In this document: in pieces, positions 7,304-13,845 of the stretch
How positions within the stretch are numbered: the stretch's first letter is position 1
Layout: each line of letters opens with the position of its first letter
Source of the DNA: Gammaproteobacteria bacterium
Lineage (GTDB): Bacteria; Pseudomonadota; Gammaproteobacteria; Comchoanobacterales; Comchoanobacteraceae
Reading direction: 5' to 3'
DNA: 15,501 nucleotides
Assembly: GCA_030829925.1 (NCBI GenBank)
Contig: JAURNZ010000066.1
Span: 1-15,501, forward strand
Made by a program: the position numbers and the translations under genes
Notes under the pieces: model-generated
The model's input: the letters and a program-made list of their open reading frames with translations, nothing else
What the model was told of the DNA's origin: nothing
Database searches by the model: none

Positions 7304-8041
7304 TTAACGACCTATTCTTGGAGAAGAGTCCTCAGCCTGAAGACTAGATATAACTGTGATCATCACTGCTAGAACAAATAATATTGCACCTATATTATTT
7401 TGCATCACAGGATTATCAAAAAGTGAATTCCACTTCGTTAACACCTGACTTTTTGATTTAGGAGAATTCATATTATCAAATATTTTTTCAAATCTCTTTA
7501 AATCTTCATCCTTGAGCGTCCTACGGAGCACATCTGGAGAAGAAACAATTTCAGGCACAACTTCTTTTTTCGGCGTTTCAAACATAGAACCTACTTCTTG
7601 AACTGTATTTAGTTTATTGGTTTGTTCTTTTTGTTTTTTATAGGTTTGTAAGCATTTTTTAAAAACTTCACTGGAAATTTTTTCTTCGTAGCCATATTGT
7701 TTTAGCTCACATAGCAGTTTTGCTTCAGACTTACTTAATGAAAGTAGATAATGAAACACGGTTGCTTGCTTGCCTTCATCAAGTTTAAATATTAGGTCGA
7801 AAAATTTTTTCGAGTATAACGTTTCTTTGTAAAACTTAAAGTGTAATGGCCTCATGAGCGTAATATTATTTATCAATATAAGCTCGAATAAAGAATCACC
7901 TTTTTTAATTTGGATACCATCAAAATCAATAGACGTATCTTCTGCCAACACAACTTTTTCATCAATCAGTGCTAAAGACACTTTAAGCAAAGCAGATAAC
8001 TTCTTGATGTCTTCCTCACATACATATGCTCTATTATTCAT
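7304..8041 (-). CDS. Hypothetical protein with C-terminal membrane anchor
   Basis: I do not recognise this 245-residue protein. The start is supported by AGGAGT 8 bases before ATG. There is no signal peptide. Residues 1-135 look like a mixed soluble domain rich in Leu, Lys and Phe. Residues 131-160 are charged and polar (QTYKKQKEQTNK) and probably a flexible linker. A Lys/Asp/Glu-rich segment follows at 172-205. A single hydrophobic helix lies at about 217-234, followed by an 11-residue tail ending PRIGR, a tail-anchor layout in which the bulk would face the cytoplasm. It stands alone between the long gap and the beta-oxidation gene on the same strand, 145 bases downstream of the latter with no clear terminator between. 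Confidence 0.75.
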   Translation of the reverse strand: MNNRAYVCEEDIKKLSALLKVSLALIDEKVVLAEDTSIDFDGIQIKKGDSLFELILINNITLMRPLHFKFYKETLYSKKFFDLIFKLDEGKQATVFHYLLSLSKSEAKLLCELKQYGYEEKISSEVFKKCLQTYKKQKEQTNKLNTVQEVGSMFETPKKEVVPEIVSSPDVLRRTLKDEDLKRFEKIFDNMNSPKSKSQVLTKWNSLFDNPVMQNNIGAILFVLAVMITVISSLQAEDSSPRIGR

Positions 8042-8186
8042 TGGTTTACTCCTATTTTAATTTATTCTAATGCTGCAATCCATTGAGACATATCTTATGC
8101 CACAACCATACATTGCCCAATGCAAATCAAGCTATCATATTTAAATCAAAACATCAATAAAACAAGGTTAAAAACTGACAATTTAA

Positions 8187-10280
8187 TCAATCTGCACTGA
8201 CTGTAGACCAATCTTTTAAACGCTTATTTTCCTGCACCATTTGTACAAGTAACGGTGCTGGCTTCCAAAAATCACCATACCTTACATGGAAAGCACCAAT
8301 GACTTCCAATACTTTTTGCAACCCAAAAGATTCTGCAAAATACATTGGCCCTCCTTTGTACGGAGGAAAACCATAACCAAATAAATAAATGACATCTATG
8401 TCACTTGGCCGAGCAACAATACCTTCTGCAAGTACTTTAAACCCTTCATTGACCAAAGCAAAGATACAACGCTCTAATATTTCTAAATCAGTTAACGATT
8501 CTTGCTTAACGCCTGCTGACTTTGCAAAAGATTTTAATAACTCATTGGCTTCATTACTTTCTTCTGGATGACGAATGTCTTTTGGATAATCATAAAAACC
8601 TGCTTTGGTTTTTTGACCTAGCCGACCTGCCTGACAAAGCACATCTCTTGGGTCTTTAGGCGCTCTATTCGCTTGCCAACCAAGATCTAGTCCAACCATG
8701 TCGCACATCAAACATGGCCCCATAGGGAAACCAAAATCTTTCATAATGGCATCTATTCTACTTGGCGCAACCCCAGACATAATCATTTCATTGACTTGTT
8801 TGAGGTATTTAAACATTAATCTATTACCCACAAAACCTGGACATACCCCAACAACAACTGCAGTTTTCTTTATTTTCTTTGCAAATATGAGCATGGCATC
8901 CATGACTGCATCAGACGTTTTTTCTCCACGAACAACCTCTAACAAATGTGTTACCTGAGCAGGGGAGAAAAAATGTAATCCCAGCACTCTTTCTGGATTA
9001 ACGACCACACTCGCAATTTCGTTCACATCTAATGCGGATGTATTCGTAGCTAAAATAGTATCTTTTGGACAATTATTACATAACTCAGCAAATATTTGTT
9101 TCTTCAAGTCCATGTCCTCAAAGACAGCTTCAATCACTAAATCACATGCATTTAAATCAGCCATAAAAATAGAACCATGAATATGAGCCAAACGCGCATC
9201 CATATCTGCCTGGGACAACTTGCCATGTTTGACTGAAATAGCATAATTATCTTTGATTTTTTCTAACCCTTTATCTAGATTAGGTTGGCTCATATCAATG
9301 ACATGAACCTCAAGGCCTGCATTGGCCATAACCATTGCAATACCGCCACCCATTAAACCTGCACCAATCACCCCAACCTTTTTAGGCACAACTAAGTCTT
9401 GCGCACTTATGCTCTCAGCTTGCTTGGAAGCCTGCCTTTGTGCAAAAAAAGCGTACTGTAATGCTTGAGATTCTTGGCTCAAGATGGCTTTAAAAAAAAG
9501 TGCCTGTTCTTCTTTTAGTCCTTCTATAAATGGTTTATCTAAGGCATTCATGACTGCATCAAAACAAGCCTTAGGCGCCGTTGGCCCAACACGCTTAGCC
9601 ATTTGCTTCATCAATGGCTCTGCCACAGAAGCCCAATCAGCGTTCTGAGCATCCTCGACCTTCACTGACTGTTGACATGTAGGTTTCGTAGGAGATTTGT
9701 CTTGTAATAGTTTCGCAACAAACGCCAAACCTTCTTCTCTTAAATGTTCTGATGACGTCACATGATCTACCAAACCAGACTCAAGTGCCATAGCAGCTGA
9801 AATTGGCTTGCCTGATAGCATCATTTCCAATGCCACTTTAAATGGCACAAGTCTTGGCAATCGCTGTGTTCCACCTGCACCTGGAATTAAACCAAGTGAC
9901 ACTTCTGGAAAACCAATGTATGCCTTTTCGTCACAAACCCTATAGTGACAAGCGACCGCAATTTCTGAGGCACCCCCTAATGACTTTTGATTAATTAATG
10001 CAACTGTTATCTTTTTTGATTGCTCAAGCGCTTCTTGAATACTTGCTAACGATGCACCCTTAAAACCTGTTTTAAATTCACTGATATCGGCACCTGCAGA
10101 AAAAATTGGTGCGTTTGAGGCCAATACCATTGCTTTTACATCTGGGTTATTTTCACATGCATCTATGTGCGCTTTGATTTCATCACGTAATATTTCACCA
10201 AGTGCATTCACTGGTGGTCGACACATTTCGATGACTGCAATAGATTCTTTAATGGTTAATTTCGTTTGAGTTGTTGTCAT
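8187..10280 (-). CDS. Enoyl-CoA hydratase / 3-hydroxyacyl-CoA dehydrogenase (FadB/FadJ-EHADH type)
   Basis: A bifunctional beta-oxidation enzyme of 697 residues: it hydrates enoyl-CoA, then oxidises 3-hydroxyacyl-CoA with NAD+. The N-terminal crotonase domain (about 1-190) has the oxyanion segment SAGADISEF (61-69) and catalytic glutamates E106 (GGASE) and E126 (GFPE). The dehydrogenase begins at 299 with the NAD-binding GAGLMGGG (307-313 region); H436 (LHFFSP) and E448 (LLEVV) are the expected catalytic pair. The C-terminal helical domains carry GFPMGP and GRLGQKTKAGFYDY. CHYRV and LGLIPGAGGTQ favour the peroxisomal EHADH-like class over classic E. coli FadB. A TTG at 10301 could extend it by 7 residues, but the ATG at 10280 has AAGGAAGG four bases upstream. 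It is divergent from the thiolase, its metabolic partner. Confidence 0.93.
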   Translation of the reverse strand: MTTTQTKLTIKESIAVIEMCRPPVNALGEILRDEIKAHIDACENNPDVKAMVLASNAPIFSAGADISEFKTGFKGASLASIQEALEQSKKITVALINQKSLGGASEIAVACHYRVCDEKAYIGFPEVSLGLIPGAGGTQRLPRLVPFKVALEMMLSGKPISAAMALESGLVDHVTSSEHLREEGLAFVAKLLQDKSPTKPTCQQSVKVEDAQNADWASVAEPLMKQMAKRVGPTAPKACFDAVMNALDKPFIEGLKEEQALFFKAILSQESQALQYAFFAQRQASKQAESISAQDLVVPKKVGVIGAGLMGGGIAMVMANAGLEVHVIDMSQPNLDKGLEKIKDNYAISVKHGKLSQADMDARLAHIHGSIFMADLNACDLVIEAVFEDMDLKKQIFAELCNNCPKDTILATNTSALDVNEIASVVVNPERVLGLHFFSPAQVTHLLEVVRGEKTSDAVMDAMLIFAKKIKKTAVVVGVCPGFVGNRLMFKYLKQVNEMIMSGVAPSRIDAIMKDFGFPMGPCLMCDMVGLDLGWQANRAPKDPRDVLCQAGRLGQKTKAGFYDYPKDIRHPEESNEANELLKSFAKSAGVKQESLTDLEILERCIFALVNEGFKVLAEGIVARPSDIDVIYLFGYGFPPYKGGPMYFAESFGLQKVLEVIGAFHVRYGDFWKPAPLLVQMVQENKRLKDWSTVSAD

Positions 10281-10284
10281 GAGG

Positions 10285-10292
10285 CCTTCCTT
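10285..10292 (-). promoter_or_regulatory. Ribosome binding site fixing the start of the hydratase/dehydrogenase gene
   Basis: AAGGAAGG on the minus strand lies 4 bases before the ATG at 10280 and within the alternative TTG-initiated extension from 10301, which has no such site. This supports the shorter product. Confidence 0.7.
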
Positions 10293-10309
10293 TTCATTCA
10301 ATTATCGAT

Positions 10310-10315
10310 ATTATA
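10310..10315 (-). promoter_or_regulatory. Candidate -10 box for the hydratase/dehydrogenase gene
   Basis: A perfect TATAAT on the minus strand (context TCTATAAT) 30 bases before the ATG. The -35 hexamer at 17-base spacing (AAGCAT) is poor and falls inside the palindrome at 10328-10350, so the promoter may depend on, or be blocked by, a bound regulator. Confidence 0.5.
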
Positions 10316-10327
10316 GACATAAAATTC

Positions 10328-10350
10328 AGACCATGCTTAATTGATGGTCT
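10328..10350. promoter_or_regulatory. Palindromic candidate operator between divergent beta-oxidation genes
   Basis: AGACCAT and ATGGTCT are perfect 7-base inverted arms separated by 9 bases. The right arm ends on the first T of the thiolase TATAAT; the whole element covers the -35 region of the opposing promoter. A dimeric repressor bound here could control both genes together. The arms contain GACC/GGTC, also found in FadR sites, but in the opposite order to the E. coli FadR palindrome, so the regulator's identity is open. Confidence 0.6.
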
Positions 10351-10355
10351 ATAAT
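10350..10355 (+). promoter_or_regulatory. Candidate -10 box for the thiolase gene
   Basis: A perfect TATAAT (context TCTATAATGTATG), 34 bases before the thiolase ATG, gives a short leader containing the AAGGAG site. No good -35 is seen at normal spacing; that zone is taken up by the palindrome. Confidence 0.55.
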
Positions 10356-10389
10356 GTATGCAAATGATTTACAAACAAGGAGTAGACAT

Positions 10390-11571
10390 ATGAAGGAAGC
10401 TGTCATTTTATCAACCGCAAGAACTGGTTTAGCGAAAAGCTTTAAAGGCGCTTTAAATGCAACACACGGCATACCTATGACCGCGGCATGTATTGAAGCC
10501 GTGATCGAAAGAGCCCATGTATCCTCTGATCAAATTGAAGACATCGTACTTGGCTGCGGCTTACCTGAAGGTGCAACGGGACATAACATTGCTCGTAATG
10601 CTGCCCTTGCTGCCAATTGCCCCGTTACTGTTCCTGGCATGACGGTTAATCGATATTGTGCTTCAGGACTACAAGCCATTGCGACAGCTGCTTCAAGAAT
10701 TTTAACAGATGGCATTGATGTCGCCATTGGCGGTGGCGTTGAGTCACTTTCGCTGGTTCAATATCAACTCAATCAAAATCAGTTTGTATACCCTCCACTT
10801 GCGACCACTTATCCAGGGCTATGGATGCCGATGATTGATACAGCAGACATCGTTGCCAAACGATATAACATTTCTAGAGAAGATCAAGATGCTTATGCCT
10901 TAGAAAGCCAAAAAAGAACGGCCATGGCACAAGAAAAAGGTTTGTATAAAGATGAAATTATCCCTTTCAAAACCAAGATGGGCGTCAAAGACACTGAAAC
11001 AAATAACATTAAAATGGTAGACATTACACTTGATACAGATCAATGTAATCGTCCTGAAACGACGCTTGAGGCACTCAGCACACTAACCCCTGTGAGAGGA
11101 GACAAAAACTTCATCACTGCTGGAAATGCCTGCCAAATGAGCGATGGTGCATCAGCATGCTTATTGACTTCCAATACTTTTGCTGAAAAAAACAATTTAA
11201 CACCCATGGGTATATTTAAAGGTCTTGCTGTTGCAGGGTGTGAGCCAGATGAGATGGGCATTGGTCCTGTGTATGCGATCCCTAAATTACTCAAACAACA
11301 TAAACTTACTGTTGATGACATTGATTTATGGGAAATCAATGAAGCCTTTGCAGTTCAGGTCATCTATTGTCAACAAAAACTTGGCATTGACCCAAACAAA
11401 CTCAATGTAAACGGTGGGAGCATTGCGATCGGACACCCTTATGGTATGACTGGCTCAAGATTAACTGGACATGCCCTTCTTGAAGGCAAGCGTCGTGGCG
11501 CTAAATATGCGGTTGTTTCTATGTGTATTGGTGGCGGAATGGGCGCTGCCGGACTATTTGAAATCATTTAA
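10390..11571 (+). CDS. Acetyl-CoA acyltransferase (thiolase)
   Basis: A 393-residue thiolase that cleaves 3-ketoacyl-CoA to acetyl-CoA plus a shortened acyl-CoA, the last step of beta-oxidation. All catalytic parts are present: nucleophile C90 in NRYCASG, H349 in GHPYGMTGSR and C379 in SMCIGGGMGAAG; positions match the family almost exactly. GHPYGMTG departs slightly from the commoner GHPxGxxG wording. An in-frame ATG at 10354 would add 12 residues, but it lies in the promoter; the ATG at 10390 has AAGGAG at 10377-10382, seven bases upstream. Divergent transcription from the hydratase/dehydrogenase gene argues for degradation, although a biosynthetic acetoacetyl-CoA thiolase role cannot be excluded from sequence alone. 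Confidence 0.93.
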   Translation: MKEAVILSTARTGLAKSFKGALNATHGIPMTAACIEAVIERAHVSSDQIEDIVLGCGLPEGATGHNIARNAALAANCPVTVPGMTVNRYCASGLQAIATAASRILTDGIDVAIGGGVESLSLVQYQLNQNQFVYPPLATTYPGLWMPMIDTADIVAKRYNISREDQDAYALESQKRTAMAQEKGLYKDEIIPFKTKMGVKDTETNNIKMVDITLDTDQCNRPETTLEALSTLTPVRGDKNFITAGNACQMSDGASACLLTSNTFAEKNNLTPMGIFKGLAVAGCEPDEMGIGPVYAIPKLLKQHKLTVDDIDLWEINEAFAVQVIYCQQKLGIDPNKLNVNGGSIAIGHPYGMTGSRLTGHALLEGKRRGAKYAVVSMCIGGGMGAAGLFEII

Positions 11572-11580
11572 ACTAATATC

Positions 11581-11680
11581 AAAGGAGGGTCGCCGCTGCC
11601 TTATGGGGCTTGGTTTAAACATAGGCAGTTCTTGCAATGCGCTGGAACTTAAGGACCTGCCTAAACGCTTTCTATGGACC
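11581..11680 (+). other. Structured element after the thiolase gene (possible switching hairpins)
   Basis: Starting ten bases past the thiolase stop is a patch clearly more GC-rich than its surroundings. CATAGGCAG (11620-11628) can pair with CTGCCTTATG upstream (11596-11605, one bulge) or, through TAGGCAG, with CTGCCTA downstream (11657-11663, extended by GTTTA/TAAAC). The two pairings exclude each other. A nested AGTTC/GAACT (11627-11631, 11645-11649) adds to the structure. No T-tract follows directly. It may be a 3' UTR element, small RNA or repeat remnant. Confidence 0.4.
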
Positions 11681-11728
11681 TGTCTTTGTGGATAGATGGA
11701 TTTACTAGGTTTTGGATGTAAATCTTGC

Positions 11729-11763
11729 CTTTAATCTTTAATCTTTAATCTTTAATCTTTTTT
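11729..11763. repeat. Heptanucleotide tandem repeat (CTTTAAT)x4
   Basis: Four perfect copies of CTTTAAT (11729-11756) followed by CTTTTTT, lying between the thiolase and the HAD-UbiA gene. The tract is about 150 bases before the next start codon, so copy-number change would alter an untranslated or upstream region rather than a reading frame. Confidence 0.85.
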
Positions 11764-11876
11764 GATGCTAGCCAAGGCGATGCTGTAATTAATGAATAAT
11801 AAAATGTGTACGTATTTGAAGAAAAAACCATAGGCGATCACATGACTAACTCTATTTTCCCACAAAACAAATCTAC

Positions 11877-11903
11877 TTGTATACCCTAAAAAGCTATTAT
11901 AAA
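11877..11903 (+). promoter_or_regulatory. Candidate promoter of the HAD-UbiA gene, possibly leaderless
   Basis: TTGTAT (11877-11882) and TATAAA (11898-11903) are separated by 15 bases. The -10 ends 8 bases before the ATG, so transcription would begin at or next to the start codon. No Shine-Dalgarno sequence is present. The spacing is short, so confidence is modest. Confidence 0.35.
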
Positions 11904-11911
11904 CTAATTCT

Positions 11912-13300
11912 ATGAAACCAATTTGTGTTGACCTAGACAATACCCTAATCTTTGCAGATACAATGTTTTTATTGTGGCTACAAGTCTTAAAAAAAAATCC
12001 AATACTAGCTTTTTATGCTATTTTCATATTTCTTTTCACCGGCTCAGCCCAGGCAAAGCACTTTTTAACCTGCCATGGGCATTTAGACATTGAAAACCTA
12101 CCTTACAACCAGCCCTTAATCATTTGGTTAAAGAAACAAAAAGAAAAAGGACATCCAATTTGGCTTGTGACAGGGTGTAATCAATTTATCGCTAATCGGA
12201 TCGCATTGTATTTATCTTTCTTCGATGGTGTTTTAGCAAGTGATAAACAAAATAACTTGGTTAGTCAAAAAAAAGCAATGGCGCTTAAAAATCATTTTGC
12301 TTCTTTCATCTATATTGGTGATCACAAACAAGATTTGGCTGTATGGGACATAGCGGATGAAAGTGGTATTGTGTGTCACAACAAAAAGCCCCCTTTTAAC
12401 CGTACATTTAAATATGTTTTTGATCGACCTCAGGCATCCCTTCAAACTTGGAGTAAGCTCTTGAGATTAGATCATTGGCCTAAAAACTTACTGCTATGGA
12501 TCCCTATTTTACTTGGATACCCTATTATCAACAACAACAATATCCTACTTGCCTGCATCACAACCCTATCTTTGTGCCTGTTTGCCTCTGTAGGTTATGT
12601 GATCAATGATGCATTAGACCTAAAAGAAGATCTAACCTCAAAAAGACACCAGGGGCGCCCTTTCGTCACTGGCAGCATCGGTCTCCCAAAAGCATTACAA
12701 GCATCCCTTGGAATACTACTTGTTTCCTGTGGGCTTTTATTTTGGTTGCCATTTGAAACATCCAGTTTATTACTTTTATATTTTTGCATGTCTTTAGCAT
12801 ACTCTTTAGTTGCAAAACGTCTTGTAATCTTAGACGTTTTTATATTAGCCAGCTTGTATGGCCTAAGGATTGAAATTGGCTGTTCACTGGTACACAGCGT
12901 TTGCTCCCCAGAATTATCGTTGTCTATACTATTTATATGCCTTGGGCTTGCATGTGCCAAACGTTTCAGCGACCTCACTTATAATCATAGTTTGTCAGAA
13001 AATTCAACCTACACTCACTCTGACATATCTTTAATCAGCACCATTGGCATTGGAACATCCTGTATTGGGGTCATGCTGGCTTCAGATTTTGTCAGGCACC
13101 TCATTACCTCTACAAACCATTTTACAAAACCTAACTACCTTTTTTTATCCATTCCCCTGCTTCTATATTGGCAGTTTAAAATATGGTATGGCGCCCATCA
13201 TAATAATGGCCTTAACGAACCGGCTGTCTTCCTAAAAAGTCAGACTGAAACATATATCCTCTCATTATTGTTCTTCTTTATATTGTATTTTGCCATATAA
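11912..13300 (+). CDS. HAD-phosphatase / UbiA-family prenyltransferase fusion protein
   Basis: A 462-residue two-domain membrane protein. The N-terminal HAD-like domain (1-160) has motif I DLDNT (D7, D9), motif II LVTGC (85-89) and motif IV GDHKQD (D137, D141), plus a hydrophobic segment near 30-44. A link then leads to a UbiA domain starting LLRLDHWPKNLLLWIP (183-198). Its Asp motif is NDALDLKED (232-240) followed by RP (249-250), and the second conserved block is DVFILASLYGLR (308-319). About eight or nine hydrophobic helices follow to the C-terminus. UbiA enzymes transfer prenyl groups or use prenyl phosphates as acceptors; this HAD-fused class resembles decaprenyl-phosphate phosphoribosyltransferase-like proteins rather than ubiquinone UbiA. 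Substrate unknown. The start is fixed by the catalytic Asp at residue 7, although there is no ribosome binding site. Confidence 0.88.
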   Translation: MKPICVDLDNTLIFADTMFLLWLQVLKKNPILAFYAIFIFLFTGSAQAKHFLTCHGHLDIENLPYNQPLIIWLKKQKEKGHPIWLVTGCNQFIANRIALYLSFFDGVLASDKQNNLVSQKKAMALKNHFASFIYIGDHKQDLAVWDIADESGIVCHNKKPPFNRTFKYVFDRPQASLQTWSKLLRLDHWPKNLLLWIPILLGYPIINNNNILLACITTLSLCLFASVGYVINDALDLKEDLTSKRHQGRPFVTGSIGLPKALQASLGILLVSCGLLFWLPFETSSLLLLYFCMSLAYSLVAKRLVILDVFILASLYGLRIEIGCSLVHSVCSPELSLSILFICLGLACAKRFSDLTYNHSLSENSTYTHSDISLISTIGIGTSCIGVMLASDFVRHLITSTNHFTKPNYLFLSIPLLLYWQFKIWYGAHHNNGLNEPAVFLKSQTETYILSLLFFFILYFAI

Positions 13301-13326
13301 AAAAGCCCTCAATTAGAGGGCTTTTT
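13300..13326. terminator. Strong bidirectional intrinsic terminator
   Basis: AAAAAGCCCTC and GAGGGCTTTTT form an 11-pair perfect stem with a five-base AATTA loop and T-tracts on both strands. It begins on the last base of the HAD-UbiA stop codon and serves both that gene and the convergent small gene ending at 13358. Confidence 0.95.
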
Positions 13327-13357
13327 ACAATCAAATAACTTTATAATCTATGCCAAC

Positions 13358-13783
13358 TTATGATTGTTGTGCAGTTGTATCCGTCTGATCTTGGACAGGT
13401 GCAGCGTCTGAAACATCACCAGTATCTTTGGGTTGAGCATCACCTGTAGCAGGCGCTGGTGATATCTGAGTATCTTGAGCTGTTTCAAGTGCTGGTGACG
13501 TCTGAGTATCTGTAGATGCTTCAGGTGCTGGTGACGTCTGAGTATCTGTAGATGCTTCAGGTGCTGGTGCATCATCCACTTTTGAAACAGATTCAGGTTG
13601 AGACTCTTTAACTTCTTTTGGGGCGCTTGTGGCATCTGGTGATGTAGCAGTATCAACAGAGGCTGCCATATCTTGCACAGGCATCGGCTGTACATCTTTT
13701 TTGTCACCTGAACCAAAGAATACATAGCCAACTAAAATAACTGCCAACAAAGCCCCGAGTATAAATGCTGTAAAATTGTTCAT
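13358..13783 (-). CDS. Small membrane-anchored Pro/Ala/Thr/Ser/Asp-rich repeat protein
   Basis: A 141-residue protein with a hydrophobic N-terminal helix (about 5-23, ending VFFGSGDKKD) that should act as an uncleaved anchor. It is followed by a low-complexity acidic tail of Pro, Ala, Thr, Ser, Asp and Gln. Residues 73-108 are three 12-residue repeats, two identical (PAPEASTDTQTS) and one degenerate (PALETAQDTQIS). The tail has no hydrophobic core and is probably disordered in the periplasm. AGGAGT eight bases before ATG supports the start. It lies 62 bases downstream of the MFS gene on the same strand without a clear terminator between, so they may be cotranscribed. No function can be assigned. 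Confidence 0.8.
   Translation of the reverse strand: MNNFTAFILGALLAVILVGYVFFGSGDKKDVQPMPVQDMAASVDTATSPDATSAPKEVKESQPESVSKVDDAPAPEASTDTQTSPAPEASTDTQTSPALETAQDTQISPAPATGDAQPKDTGDVSDAAPVQDQTDTTAQQS
13453..13570. repeat. 36-bp in-frame tandem repeats
   Basis: Two perfect 36-bp copies occupy 13489-13560, flanked by a degenerate copy (13453-13488) and a partial 10-base copy (13561-13570). Each encodes 12 residues of the low-complexity tail. Because 36 is a multiple of 3, gain or loss of units changes tail length without a frameshift. Confidence 0.92.
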
Positions 13784-13845
13784 AATTAATAACTCCTATA
13801 GTTTAAATTCATAACATAATTCCCCAAGTTTTAAAAGCTATTTCA

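Noticed and set aside
10354..10389. Longer thiolase start at 10354 (12 extra residues).
   Set aside because: That ATG overlaps the TATAAT box; the AAGGAG site and family length support 10390.
11603..11695. 30-codon plus-strand ORF with AAAGGAGGG upstream, after the thiolase.
   Set aside because: The spacing to ATG is too long (13 bases) and the peptide looks random; the stretch is better explained by RNA structure.
11729..11763. Heptamer array or 36-bp repeats as a CRISPR array.
   Set aside because: The copies are directly adjacent with no unique spacers, and no cas genes are present.
12595..12978. 127-codon minus-strand ORF inside the HAD-UbiA gene.
   Set aside because: It is antisense to a clear UbiA domain and has no ribosome binding site or recognisable motif.
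13348..13731. 127-codon His/Leu-rich ORF in another frame of the repeat gene.
   Set aside because: It stays open only because the 36-bp repeat is a multiple of three; the chosen frame has a ribosome binding site, a membrane anchor and normal composition.
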